A stretch of 64,000 nucleotides of DNA from JANQIO01 sp036351375. Lineage in GTDB: Bacteria; Pseudomonadota; Gammaproteobacteria; Pseudomonadales; Halieaceae. Numbering within the stretch: position 1 is the stretch's first letter; each line of letters opens with the position of its first letter. Position numbers and translations under genes: made by a program. Location of the stretch: contig JAZBOY010000092.1 of the NCBI GenBank assembly GCA_036351375.1, forward strand, positions 186,001 to 250,000. The letters run 5' to 3'. The notes under the pieces are model-generated. The model was given only the letters and a program-made list of their open reading frames with translations, searched no databases and was not told the origin of the DNA. Of the stretch, positions 8,875 through 17,783 are shown piece by piece.

Positions 8875-8900
8875 CCCAGAAGGTTTTAGCCCAGAAGGTT
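8872..8900. repeat. 15-bp tandem duplication at convergent gene ends
   Basis: TAGCCCAGAAGGTT occurs at 8872-8885 and again at 8887-8900. The first copy supplies the stop of the SDR gene. Read on the minus strand, both copies encode Asn-Leu-Leu-Gly-stop, so the dapE terminus is duplicated and the distal copy is untranslated. Confidence 0.85.
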
Positions 8901-10022
8901 CTCCAGCACGCGCCGGTAGACCCGCGCCAGCGCGTCGACGTCGGCGGCGAGCAGCTTCTCGTTGACCTGGTGGATGGTGGCGTTGACAGGCCCCAGTTCC
9001 AGTACCTCGGCGCCGGTGGGCGCGATAAAGCGTCCGTCGGAGGTGCCGCCCGCTGTGGACAGGCGAGTCTCGATACCGAGCTCGGCTGAGATCGCCGCTT
9101 GCGCGGCTTCCACGAGCTTGCCCGTCGGGGTCAGGAACGGTTTGCCGGACAGGGTCCACTCAAGCTGGTAGTCCAGCTGGTGCTCGGTGAGGATGGCCTC
9201 GGTGCGTGCCCGCAGCTGCTGGTCGGTGGTTTCCGTGCAATAGCGGAAATTGAAGCGCACCTCCACCGTGCCGGGTATGACGTTGGTCGCACCGGTACCG
9301 CCGCTGATATTGGACACCTGGAAGGAGGTGGGCGGGAAATGGGCGTTGCCCTCGTCCCAGGTCTGGGCGGCGAGTTCCGCCAGCGCCGGCATGGCCCGGT
9401 GGATCGGGTTGTCAGCCAGCTGCGGGTAGGCAATATGGCCCTGTTTGCCGCGCACCGTCAGGGTGCCGTTCAGGCTGCCGCGGCGGCCGTTCTTGACGAT
9501 GTCTCCCAGCACCGACTCGCTGGAGGGTTCGCCCACCAGGCAGTAGTCGATGGTCTCGCCGCGTGCTTGCAGCCATTCCACCACTTTCACGGTGCCGTCG
9601 ACGGCCGGGCCTTCCTCGTCACTGGTGAGCAGGAAGCCGATGCGGCCGCGGTGCTCGCCCTCTGCGAGTAGTTGCTCTACTGCCACCACCATGGCCGCCA
9701 GGCTGGCTTTCATATCGGCCGCCCCGCGACCGGTCAGCATGCCGTCAGCCAGGCTGGGTTCGAAGGGCGGCGTCTGCCAGGCCTGCTCCGGGCCGGGCGG
9801 CACCACGTCGGTATGCCCGGCAAACACAAACAAGGGGCCTCCCTCGCCGCGCTCGGCCCACAGGTTGTCGACCTCGCCGAAACGCAGGTGCTCGCAGTGA
9901 AAACCCAGCGCGGTCAGGCGCTCGGCCAGCAGCTGCTGGCAGCCGGCATCTTCGGGGGTGACCGAGGGGCGCCGGATCAGCGTCTGGCACAGCTCCAGCG
10001 CGGCGGTGTCAGTTGTGGGCAT
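8886..10022 (-). CDS. dapE: succinyl-diaminopimelate desuccinylase
   Basis: Zinc aminopeptidase-fold hydrolase that removes succinate from N-succinyl-LL-diaminopimelate. Metal and catalytic motifs appear in order: FAGHTDVVPPG (His), GAADMKAS (bridging Asp), TSDEEGPA (catalytic Glu pair), and a C-terminal NATIHQVNE (His). The ATG at 10022 gives 378 residues, the family size; an upstream in-frame ATG would add seven residues within dapD. It overlaps dapD by 14 bases, so dapD and dapE form a minus-strand unit. The 3' end lies in a 15-bp tandem duplication. Confidence 0.95.
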   Translation of the reverse strand: MPTTDTAALELCQTLIRRPSVTPEDAGCQQLLAERLTALGFHCEHLRFGEVDNLWAERGEGGPLFVFAGHTDVVPPGPEQAWQTPPFEPSLADGMLTGRGAADMKASLAAMVVAVEQLLAEGEHRGRIGFLLTSDEEGPAVDGTVKVVEWLQARGETIDYCLVGEPSSESVLGDIVKNGRRGSLNGTLTVRGKQGHIAYPQLADNPIHRAMPALAELAAQTWDEGNAHFPPTSFQVSNISGGTGATNVIPGTVEVRFNFRYCTETTDQQLRARTEAILTEHQLDYQLEWTLSGKPFLTPTGKLVEAAQAAISAELGIETRLSTAGGTSDGRFIAPTGAEVLELGPVNATIHQVNEKLLAADVDALARVYRRVLENLLG

Positions 10023-11040
10023 GCAGTTCTTCGTTGAGCGCAACAGCAGATTTGTTTACCAGGCATTCTACCCGGCCGGTCTGCGAATTGCGGCGGAACA
10101 GCAGGTCGGACTTGCCTGACAGCTCCCGGGCCTTGAGGGTCGAGACTTCCTGGCCGTCCGCATCGAGTACGGTCACCTTGGTGCCAGCGGTCACGTAGAG
10201 GCCCGCCTCGATGGTGCAGCGGTCGCCCAGCGGGATGCCGAGGCCGGCATTGGCGCCCAGCAGGCAGTCGCGGCCCATGGAGATGACGATATCCCCGCCG
10301 CCGGACAGGGTACCCATGATGGACGCCCCTCCGCCCACGTCGGAACCGGCGCCGACAAAGATACCCGCAGAAATGCGGCCCTCGATCATGCCCGGCCCCT
10401 CGGTGCCGGCGTTGAAATTCACGAAGCCCTCGTGCATCACGGTAGTGCCTTCGCCCAGGTAGGCGCCCAACCGGACCCGGGCGGTGTGGGCAATGCGCAC
10501 GCCGGCGGGTACCACGTAGTTGGTCATCTTCGGGAACTTGTCTACACAGCTCACTTCCAGGTCGCGGCCCTGCACCCGGGCCGCCAGCTGGCGCGCCGGC
10601 AGCTCTGCCAGGTCGATAGCACCCTCGCTGGTCCAGGCCACGTTGGGCAGCACGGCGAACACGCCGTCGAGATTGGTCTGCCGCGGCTTCACCAGCCGGT
10701 GGGAAATCAGCTGCAGCTTGAGGTAGGCCTCGGGCACGCTGGCCGGGGCGGTGTCTTCGGTCAATACCACCAGTACCGCGGGGCGGTCTGACCCTGCCAT
10801 GGCCTCGCAGGTGGACCACAGCTCCGGCACGCCGGCGGTGGCGCAGAGCTTGCCCAGTTCCGACAGTGCGGCGGCGTCCAGTGCGTGCACTGCCTGCGCC
10901 GCGTAGCCGGCGCCGGTCAGCGCGCCGGCCAGTTCTCCCCCGACGTCCATCATGGGGGCCGGGAAGAAGACTTCCAGCCAGTCGCCGTGGGCGTTTTGGG
11001 TGCCTAGGCCGACACCCAGTGCGTAGAGTGATGTGCTCAT
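10009..11040 (-). CDS. dapD: 2,3,4,5-tetrahydropyridine-2,6-dicarboxylate N-succinyltransferase
   Basis: Transfers succinyl from succinyl-CoA to tetrahydrodipicolinate in the succinylase branch of lysine/DAP synthesis. At 343 residues it is the long Pseudomonas-type DapD rather than the roughly 274-residue enteric form. The central region (about 170-270) shows left-handed beta-helix hexapeptide repeats rich in G and V/I (for example GEGTTVMHEGFVNFNAG and GGGASIMGTLSGGGDIVI). It lies between the yffB-like gene and dapE, as expected for the Pseudomonas glnD-dapC-yffB-dapD cluster. Confidence 0.95.
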   Translation of the reverse strand: MSTSLYALGVGLGTQNAHGDWLEVFFPAPMMDVGGELAGALTGAGYAAQAVHALDAAALSELGKLCATAGVPELWSTCEAMAGSDRPAVLVVLTEDTAPASVPEAYLKLQLISHRLVKPRQTNLDGVFAVLPNVAWTSEGAIDLAELPARQLAARVQGRDLEVSCVDKFPKMTNYVVPAGVRIAHTARVRLGAYLGEGTTVMHEGFVNFNAGTEGPGMIEGRISAGIFVGAGSDVGGGASIMGTLSGGGDIVISMGRDCLLGANAGLGIPLGDRCTIEAGLYVTAGTKVTVLDADGQEVSTLKARELSGKSDLLFRRNSQTGRVECLVNKSAVALNEELHAHN

Positions 11041-11078
11041 AGTCCTGCTCGGTTGGGCCTGTGGCCGGCGCTGCCGAC

Positions 11079-11435
11079 CTACAGGGTATGCTGCGTGAAA
11101 AGCTCCTGGTACTGCGTTTCGGAGAAGCCCAGGTGGCGGTCATGGCCGGTGTCGAGGACCGGTCGTTTCACCAGGGTCGGATGCTCGAGGATGCAGCGCA
11201 GGGCGGTAGCCCGATCCATGCTCTCCCGGGTGGCGGGGTCGAGCTGCTTCCAGGTGGTGCTGCGGCGATTGACGACCGTTTCCCAGCCCAGTTCGTCGAG
11301 CCAGGTGCTCACCGTGTCCTCGTCCAGGCCCTGTTCGCGAAAGTCGTGGAACTGGTAGTCGATGCTGTGACCGTCGAGCCAGCGGCGCGCCTTGCGCACG
11401 GTGTCGCAGTTGGGAATGCCGTACAGTGTGATCAA
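11079..11435 (-). CDS. ArsC/Spx-like thioredoxin-fold protein (YffB-like)
   Basis: A 118-residue member of the ArsC/Spx family found next to dapD/dapC in pseudomonads. It begins LITLYGIPNCDTVRKARRWL with a single active-site Cys, then has YQFHDFREQGLD, VVNRRSTTWKQL and HPTLVKRPVLDTG, the family's substrate-loop signature. Its cellular substrate is unsettled. The start is a TTG at 11435 with GGAGGG six bases upstream; any longer frame would run through ggt antisense. Divergent from ggt with about 50 bases between. Confidence 0.88.
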   Translation of the reverse strand: MITLYGIPNCDTVRKARRWLDGHSIDYQFHDFREQGLDEDTVSTWLDELGWETVVNRRSTTWKQLDPATRESMDRATALRCILEHPTLVKRPVLDTGHDRHLGFSETQYQELFTQHTL

Positions 11436-11483
11436 TTCGTGCCCTCCGAAACGGCCGGGCAGAATAGCAAATGTCTCTGTTCC

Positions 11484-13262
11484 ATGCATAATCGGTGGCA
11501 GGCTTTTCAACGGTTTTTGCTGCCCATGTTGCTCTCCATGCTGCTTCCACGCAGATTCTTTGCGCCGTCCTTCCTGCTCACCCTGTGTCTGCTCAGCCTG
11601 GCGCCGTCGCTGCAAGCCGGCACCGCGGCTATCGCCATGCCCGATCGCTATGCTGCGGCTGCCAGCCGCGAGGTGCTCGAGGACGGCGGTAACGCGGTAG
11701 ACGCCGCTATCACCGCTGCCTTCGTGCTGGCGGTCACCTTCCCGGAAGCGGGCAATATCGGCGGCGGCGGTTTCATGGTGGCGCAGGTTGATGGCAAGTC
11801 TGCGTTTCTCGACTTCCGCGAGAAGGCGCCGCTGGCGGCGAGCCGCAATATGTACCTCGACGCCAACGGCGAGGTCGTGCATCGCCGCTCGCTGGTAGGC
11901 GGCAAGGCCATCGGCGTGCCGGGTACTGTGCGCGGCATGCAGAAAGCACACCAGCGTTACGCTCGCCTGCCCTGGCGACGCCTGCTGGCGCCGGCCATCA
12001 GGCTTGCCGAAGAGGGCTTTGTGGTTCACCCCAGCCTCGCCGCCATGAAGGACTCGGCCATTGAGCACTTCGGCAGCGATACCAACTTTGCCGACTACTT
12101 TGCCGGCATGGAGGCGGGCGCGACCTTCAAACAGCCTGAACTGGCCGCGACCCTGCGGCGCATCGCCACAGATCCCGGCGATTTTTATCGCGGCCAGATT
12201 GCCCGCCAGATCGTGGCGCAGATGGCGCGCAGCGGCGGCATCATCACGCCCCGCGACCTCGCCGAATACACCGCGCCCTGGCGCAAGCCACTGCTGGCGA
12301 GCTGGCGGGGCCACGAAGTGGTGGCGGCACCGCCGCCCAGTTCCGGCGGTATCGCGCTGATGCAGCTGCTGGGGATGCATGACGCAGCCAGCGAGTTGTT
12401 CAACGGTGTGGACCACAATGCCGCCACCTATATTCACCTGCTGGCCGAACTGGAGAAGCGCGCCTTTGCCGACCGCGCCGAATACCTGGGCGACCCCGAC
12501 TTCGCACCGGTGCCGGTAGCGGCGTTGATGGACCAGGCCTACCTGCGGCGGCGGGCGGAGGGCATCAATGCGGAGGCGATTTCCGAGAACGTGATGCCCG
12601 GTCTCGGTGAGCAGGACAAGCCGGCCGCTACAAGCCCCTATGAGAGTGCCCAGACCACCCACTTCTCGATCCTCGACGGCGAGGGCAACGCCGTGGCGCT
12701 CACCTACACCCAGAACTGGGAGTTCGGCAGCGGGGTAGTGGTCGAGGGCGCGGGCTTCCTGCTCAACAACCAGATGAACGACTTCAGCGCCAAGCCCGGC
12801 GTGCCCAATGCCTTTGGTGTTGTCGGTCGCGACATGAACGCCATCGGGCCCGGCAAGCGCATGCTGTCGTCCATGTCGCCCACCGTGCTGCTGCGCGACG
12901 GCAAGGTCGTCACCGTGGTCGGCACCCCGGGTGGCAGCACCATTTTTACCTCGGTATTGCAGGTGCTGCTCAACGTGCTCGACTTCGGCATGACAGCGGA
13001 AGACGCCGTCAGCGCGACCCGTTTTCACCACCAGCTGCCGGCGGCGCGGTTGATTCGCCACGACCCGGGTCGGGACATCGCACCTGAGGTGGCGACCCGC
13101 CTCGCGAACATGGGCTACCGCCTGGAGCCCAATAGCTGGGGTCCATTGGGGGATGTCATGCTGATTACCGTGGATCCGGGTGGTCGGGTCGACGCGGCGG
13201 CAGACCCGCGCGGGCGCGGTGCTGCGCAGGTGTTCAACCTCGTAGTCAAGGCTGCGCCCTGA
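11484..13262 (+). CDS. ggt: gamma-glutamyltransferase
   Basis: Ntn-hydrolase that cleaves the gamma-glutamyl bond of glutathione and transfers it to acceptors, normally periplasmic. The N-terminus carries a signal sequence (hydrophobic FLLTLCLLSLAPSLQA). The mature chain begins near AIAMPDRYAAAASREVL, with NAVDAAITAAF and the glycine-rich GNIGGGGFM. Autoprocessing and nucleophile Thr are in the TTHFSILDG block, followed by TLSSMSPT-like SSMSPTVLL and GTPGGS. ATGs at 11484, 11526 and 11538 are possible; no strong ribosome binding site separates them, and 11526 gives a more usual signal length. It interrupts the otherwise minus-strand dap cluster. Confidence 0.93.
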   Translation: MHNRWQAFQRFLLPMLLSMLLPRRFFAPSFLLTLCLLSLAPSLQAGTAAIAMPDRYAAAASREVLEDGGNAVDAAITAAFVLAVTFPEAGNIGGGGFMVAQVDGKSAFLDFREKAPLAASRNMYLDANGEVVHRRSLVGGKAIGVPGTVRGMQKAHQRYARLPWRRLLAPAIRLAEEGFVVHPSLAAMKDSAIEHFGSDTNFADYFAGMEAGATFKQPELAATLRRIATDPGDFYRGQIARQIVAQMARSGGIITPRDLAEYTAPWRKPLLASWRGHEVVAAPPPSSGGIALMQLLGMHDAASELFNGVDHNAATYIHLLAELEKRAFADRAEYLGDPDFAPVPVAALMDQAYLRRRAEGINAEAISENVMPGLGEQDKPAATSPYESAQTTHFSILDGEGNAVALTYTQNWEFGSGVVVEGAGFLLNNQMNDFSAKPGVPNAFGVVGRDMNAIGPGKRMLSSMSPTVLLRDGKVVTVVGTPGGSTIFTSVLQVLLNVLDFGMTAEDAVSATRFHHQLPAARLIRHDPGRDIAPEVATRLANMGYRLEPNSWGPLGDVMLITVDPGGRVDAAADPRGRGAAQVFNLVVKAAP

Positions 13263-13269
13263 GGGCGGT

Positions 13270-13923
13270 TCAGGCTTTGCGGGTTTTCTTCGGCCGCTTG
13301 CGGTTGGGGTAACAGGTTCGGCAGATCTCGCAGACAGTGCCGTCGCAGCCGCGGGCGGTACAGAACTCCCGCCCGTAGAAAATGATCTGCAGGTGCAGGT
13401 CGTTCCAGCACTCCTCCGGGAACAGCCGCTTCAGGTCCTTTTCAGTCTGGGCCACGTTCTTGCCGCTGCTCAGGCCCCAGCGCTGTGCCAGCCGGTGGAT
13501 GTGGGTGTCTACCGGGAAGGCCGGCACGCCGAAGGCCTGGGCCATCACCACGCTGGCAGTCTTGTGGCCGACGCCGGGCAGCCGCTCCAGCGCCTCCATG
13601 TCGGCGGGTACCACGCCGTCGTAGTCCTCGACCAGGATCTCGCTGAGTCGCTTGATCGCCTTCGACTTCTGGGGTGACAGGCCGCAGGGGCGAATAATCT
13701 CGCGAATCTGCTCGGCACTCAGTTTGGCCATATCGAAGGGATTGTCGGCGGCGGCAAACAGCGCCGGTGTGACCTGGTTGACCCGCTCGTCGGTGCACTG
13801 GGCGCTCAGCAGAACCGCCACCAGTAGCGTGTAGGGGTCGCTGTGGTCCAGCGGCACCGGCGGCACCGGGTACAGCGCCTGCAGGCGTTCGAGCACGAAG
13901 GCGACGCGTTCTGCTTTCAGCAT
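13270..13923 (-). CDS. nth: endonuclease III
   Basis: DNA glycosylase/AP lyase for oxidised pyrimidines. The 217-residue protein has the helix-hairpin-helix LPGVGHKTASVV with the catalytic Lys and the downstream catalytic Asp in PVDTHIHRLAQR. The C-terminal cysteine cluster reads FCTARGCDGTVCEICRTCYP, which does not fit the C-x6-C-x2-C-x5-C spacing of the enteric iron-sulfur cluster. The start at 13923 overlaps the end of dapC. It is convergent with ggt. Confidence 0.93.
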   Translation of the reverse strand: MLKAERVAFVLERLQALYPVPPVPLDHSDPYTLLVAVLLSAQCTDERVNQVTPALFAAADNPFDMAKLSAEQIREIIRPCGLSPQKSKAIKRLSEILVEDYDGVVPADMEALERLPGVGHKTASVVMAQAFGVPAFPVDTHIHRLAQRWGLSSGKNVAQTEKDLKRLFPEECWNDLHLQIIFYGREFCTARGCDGTVCEICRTCYPNRKRPKKTRKA

Positions 13924-15101
13924 GCCAGGGTATCCCGAAGGCAGTCGGCGGCGCGCAGGCAGTCCGCCAGCGGGGGCACCAGCGCCATGCGCACGCGGTT
14001 CTCGCCTGGATTGCCGGCCGCCGTGTCCCGGCCCAGGTAACGGCCCGGCAGCACGGTCACATGGTGTTCGGCGTAGAGGCGGCGGGCCAGCTCCGTATCC
14101 GGGAGCGGTGTCTGCGGCCACAGGTAGAAGCCGGCCGCCGGCCGCTCGAGGTCCAGCACACCCTCCAGGCGCTCACAGACCGCGTCAAACTTCTCCCGGT
14201 ACTGTGCCCGGTTTTCACGAACATGGACTTCGTCGGACCAGGCGGCGCGGCTGGCCAGCTGGTGATGCAGCGGCATGGCGCAGCCCTGGTAGGTGCGGTA
14301 GCGCAGGAACGAGGCGATGAGCTTGGCGCTACCTGCCACGAACCCGGAGCGCAGGCCCGGCAGGTTGGAGCGCTTGGAAAGACTGTGGAACACCAGGCAG
14401 TTGTCGAAACCCGGCGCCCCGGCCTGCACGCAGGCCTCCAGCAGACCCGGCGGCGGCGAGGCCTCGTCGTCGTAGATTTCCGAATAGCACTCGTCGCTGA
14501 CGATCACGAAGTTGTGTTCCCGCGCAAGCGCCACCAGCTGCCGCAGTGTGGCCAGCGGGGTGATGGCGCCACTGGGGTTGCCGGGATTGCACAGATACAG
14601 AAGCTGGCAGCGCTGCCAGGTGTCTGAAGACACGGCGGCGTAGTCGGGAATAAACCCGCCCTCGGCGCGGCAGTCCAGGAAGTGGATATCGGCACCGGCC
14701 AGCAAGGCCGCTCCTTCATAGATCTGGTAGAAGGGGTTGGGACAAAGTACCAGCGGGTCGCGGCTGCGATCCACCACGGCCTGGGCAATGGCGAACAGGC
14801 CTTCGCGCGTGCCGGCCACCGGCAGGATTTCCCGCTCCGGGTCCACACCGGGCAGCTTGAAGCGTGCCGCCAGCCAGGCAGCCATGGCATTTCTCAGTTC
14901 CTGGATACCGCGAGTGGCAGGGTAGCGCGCCAGGCCGGAGAGCTCGCTGGCCAGCACCTCGAGGACGAATGCCGGCGCCGCGTGCTGCGGTTCGCCGATG
15001 CCCAGGTTGAGTGCCGGTTTGGCAGGCGGCTCAAGGTCGGCAAACAGGTCCCGCAGGCGCTCAAACGGGTAGGGCTCCAGCAGGTCCAGTTCCGGGTTCA
15101 T
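13917..15101 (-). CDS. dapC: succinyldiaminopimelate transaminase
   Basis: PLP-dependent class I/II aminotransferase converting N-succinyl-2-amino-6-ketopimelate to N-succinyl-LL-DAP. The 394-residue protein shows NLGIGEPQHAAP near the start, LCNPGNPSGAI, SDECYSEIY (PLP-pairing Asp) and the Schiff-base lysine in HSLSKRSNLPGLRSGF. It lies directly downstream of glnD with 12 bases between and overlaps nth. With dapA, dapD and dapE also here, most of the succinylase branch is gathered within 15 kb. Confidence 0.93.
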   Translation of the reverse strand: MNPELDLLEPYPFERLRDLFADLEPPAKPALNLGIGEPQHAAPAFVLEVLASELSGLARYPATRGIQELRNAMAAWLAARFKLPGVDPEREILPVAGTREGLFAIAQAVVDRSRDPLVLCPNPFYQIYEGAALLAGADIHFLDCRAEGGFIPDYAAVSSDTWQRCQLLYLCNPGNPSGAITPLATLRQLVALAREHNFVIVSDECYSEIYDDEASPPPGLLEACVQAGAPGFDNCLVFHSLSKRSNLPGLRSGFVAGSAKLIASFLRYRTYQGCAMPLHHQLASRAAWSDEVHVRENRAQYREKFDAVCERLEGVLDLERPAAGFYLWPQTPLPDTELARRLYAEHHVTVLPGRYLGRDTAAGNPGENRVRMALVPPLADCLRAADCLRDTLAC

Positions 15102-15113
15102 GGCCAGCGCCGA

Positions 15114-17783
15114 TCAGGCCGCTGCCTGTTCGTCCAGTTCCTTGCAAACCGCGCTGCGGATGTTGGCGACCAGCTCCGGATTCTCCAGTGGTTGGTCGTT
15201 GGCATCCGTGACAAAGAACACGTCTTCCACGCGCTCGCCCAGGGTGGCGATCTTGGCCGCCTGCAGCACGATGCCGTGCTCGAAGAAAATGCGGCCGATG
15301 CGCGCCAGCAGGCCGGGCCGGTCTGGCGTCGTCACTTCCAGCACGCTGACATTCTTCACCGTATCCACGTACATGCTGGTTTCAGTAGGCATGGCGAAGT
15401 AGCGCACCTGGCGCGGTGTGCGGCGATTGACCACCTCCGGGAAGCGGTCACGATCAGTCAGGGTGCGGGTCAGGAACTCGACAATATGCTCCAGGCGCTG
15501 GGTGTCGTTGGCGATGGATTCACCGCTCTCGTCCAGCACGTAGAAGGTGTCCATGGCCATGCCGTCCACCGAGTTGTAGAGCCGCGCGTCGTGTACGCTC
15601 AGGTGCAGTTGCTCCAGGGTCGCGGCCACCGCCGAGAACAGGTAGTCCTGGGTACGTGCGTGGATAAATATCTGGGTCGCGGCGTCGGTCTGCAGTACCG
15701 GGTCCTGTTTCACCAGAACCAGCGGGGTCGACTTGTCGTAGTGTTGGGCAATGGCCTCAGTGTGCCAGACGATGTCGTCAACGTGCTCGCGCAGGAAATA
15801 GTCCTCGCCGGCCTCGGACCACAGGTTCTCGACTTCTTCGGCGATAAAGCCGCGGTCTTCCAGGCGCTCCAGCGCCCGGCGCTGGGTATTGGCGATGGCC
15901 TCTTGCTTGCCGACCTGGTTGTCGAGCCCGCGCTGCAGGGCGCGGCGGGTTTCCGTGTACAGTTGTCGCAGCAGCGAGCCGCGCCAGGCGTTCCACAGGG
16001 TGGGGTTGGTGGCGTTGATGTCAGCCACGGTCAGGCACAGCAGGTAATCCAGGTAGGTCTGGCTGCCGACGGCAGTGGCAAACTCGCGGATGACCTCGGG
16101 GTCGGAAATGTCCTTGCGCTGGGCGGTGCCTGACATCAGCAGGTGATTCTCTACCAGCCAGACCACCAGGTCGGTGTCGTGCTTGTTCACGCCGTGTTTG
16201 TCGCAGAAGCGGCGCGCGTCCACGGCGCCCAGCTCCGAGTGGTCGCCGCCGCGACCCTTGGCGATATCGTGGTAGAGGCCGGCAATGTACAGCAGCTCGA
16301 TCTTGGGCAGTCGGCCGGCGACGCGGCTGGTTACCGGGAACTGCTCCTGGTTCTCGGGGTACAGCAGGCGGCGCATATTCTTGACCACTTCCAGGGTGTG
16401 GGCGTCCACGGTGTAGATGTGGAACAGGTCGTGCTGCATTTGGCCGACGATGCGGCCGAACTCAGGCAGATATTTGCCGAGAATCCCGAATCGATTCATG
16501 CGCCGCAGCTGCAGCGCCAGCTTGTGGGGCGAACGCAGGATTTCCATGAACAGCCGGCGATTGCGCGGGTCGGCGCGGAAGCTGTCGTCGATCAGGTCGC
16601 GGCGCTCCCTGGCCAGGCGGATGGTCGAGGCGTGTACACCCTCGATGCGCTCATCCTGGGCGCACAGCAGGAACAGCTCCAGCAGCGCCGAAGGGGTGCG
16701 GTCGAAGACTTCCTCATCCTTCACTTCCAGCAGGCCGTTGCGCACCTGGAAGCGCGGGTTGAGTTCGATAATCTCCTCAGGCGCATCCGAGCGCAGGATG
16801 ACCTGGTCGAAATGCTGCATCAGCACCTCGTTGAGCTGGGAGATCGCCAGGGCCGCCCGGTAGTAGCGCTGCATGAACTGCTCCACCGCCAGCCGCATGT
16901 CGCTGTCCTCGAACCCGAACAGGCGCGCCAGTTCGCGCTGGTGGTCGAACAGCAGCCGGTTTTCCTCGCGGCCGGTGACCATGTGCAGCGCCCAGCGCAC
17001 CCGCCACAGGAAATCGCGGCCGCGTTCCAGAATGTGGAGCTCGTCATCGGTGAGGAAGCCCAGCGCCTTGAGTGCCTCCGGGTCGCCGGTGCGGTAGTGG
17101 CGCAGGGCGATCCAGCTGATGGTCTGCACATCGCGCAGGCCGCCGGGGGAGCTTTTGACGTTGGGTTCCAGCTTGTACTCGGTATCGGCGTACTTGGCGT
17201 GACGCCGCTTCTGCTCGTCCCACTTGGCGCGGAAAAACTCGGCGCTGGGCCAGATATTGTCGGCGCTGACGGCATCGTGCATTTTTACCCGCAGGGCGGC
17301 GGAGCCGACAATCAGGCGCGACTCCATCAGGGTGGTGCACACGGTGATGTCGCGCTGGGCGGCATCCACACACTCCGCCACGGTGCGCACCGCGTGACCG
17401 ATATCCAGCTTGACGTCCCAGAGCTGGGTGACAAACCCCTCGATGGCGGCGTGCTGGCTCTCGGCGTCCTCGTCAACCAGGATCAGCAGGTCGATATCCG
17501 AGTGGGGGTGCAGTTCGCCGCGCCCGTAGCCGCCCACGGCGACCAGCGCGATGCGCTCCTCGCTCCAGTCGAAGCGGCCCCATAGCAGGCGCATGACCTC
17601 GTCGATCGCGGCCGCGCGCAGCTTCAGCAGTTCGCGGATATCGCGGCCGTTGCGAAATTGCTCGTTGAGCCAGTCGTTGGCGCGCTCCACCGCTTCGCGC
17701 ACGGTGGCGACGGGACTGTCAGAGGCATCACAGGCTGTCGCCAGCGCCTCGCGGTCCAGCAGCTCGCCGGGGCAGGCATTCAT
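15114..17783 (-). CDS. glnD: [protein-PII] uridylyltransferase/uridylyl-removing enzyme
   Basis: Bifunctional sensor of glutamine that uridylylates and deuridylylates PII proteins. The 889-residue protein has the nucleotidyltransferase motif GGYGRGELHPHSDIDLL at 84-100 (D96, D98), a central HD domain (YIAGLYHDIAKGRGGDHSELG) for uridylyl removal, and two C-terminal ACT domains (starting near TQIFIHARTQDYLFS and VLEVTTPDRPGLLARIG) for glutamine sensing. The ATG at 17783 overlaps the map stop (ATGA), and dapC follows. The map-glnD-dapC order is that of Pseudomonas. Confidence 0.96.
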   Translation of the reverse strand: MNACPGELLDREALATACDASDSPVATVREAVERANDWLNEQFRNGRDIRELLKLRAAAIDEVMRLLWGRFDWSEERIALVAVGGYGRGELHPHSDIDLLILVDEDAESQHAAIEGFVTQLWDVKLDIGHAVRTVAECVDAAQRDITVCTTLMESRLIVGSAALRVKMHDAVSADNIWPSAEFFRAKWDEQKRRHAKYADTEYKLEPNVKSSPGGLRDVQTISWIALRHYRTGDPEALKALGFLTDDELHILERGRDFLWRVRWALHMVTGREENRLLFDHQRELARLFGFEDSDMRLAVEQFMQRYYRAALAISQLNEVLMQHFDQVILRSDAPEEIIELNPRFQVRNGLLEVKDEEVFDRTPSALLELFLLCAQDERIEGVHASTIRLARERRDLIDDSFRADPRNRRLFMEILRSPHKLALQLRRMNRFGILGKYLPEFGRIVGQMQHDLFHIYTVDAHTLEVVKNMRRLLYPENQEQFPVTSRVAGRLPKIELLYIAGLYHDIAKGRGGDHSELGAVDARRFCDKHGVNKHDTDLVVWLVENHLLMSGTAQRKDISDPEVIREFATAVGSQTYLDYLLCLTVADINATNPTLWNAWRGSLLRQLYTETRRALQRGLDNQVGKQEAIANTQRRALERLEDRGFIAEEVENLWSEAGEDYFLREHVDDIVWHTEAIAQHYDKSTPLVLVKQDPVLQTDAATQIFIHARTQDYLFSAVAATLEQLHLSVHDARLYNSVDGMAMDTFYVLDESGESIANDTQRLEHIVEFLTRTLTDRDRFPEVVNRRTPRQVRYFAMPTETSMYVDTVKNVSVLEVTTPDRPGLLARIGRIFFEHGIVLQAAKIATLGERVEDVFFVTDANDQPLENPELVANIRSAVCKELDEQAAA

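Noticed and set aside
11436..13061. Minus-strand open frame of 660 codons over ggt
   Set aside because: Only its last 118 codons are a gene (the yffB-like protein); the upstream part is antisense to the GGT domain.
14682..16133. Plus-strand open frame antisense to dapC and glnD
   Set aside because: Both minus-strand genes have complete family motifs; the plus frame shows none and is a GC-bias shadow. The same applies to frames antisense to glnD (16143-17585), rseP (24741-26081) and mutS (51049-52407).
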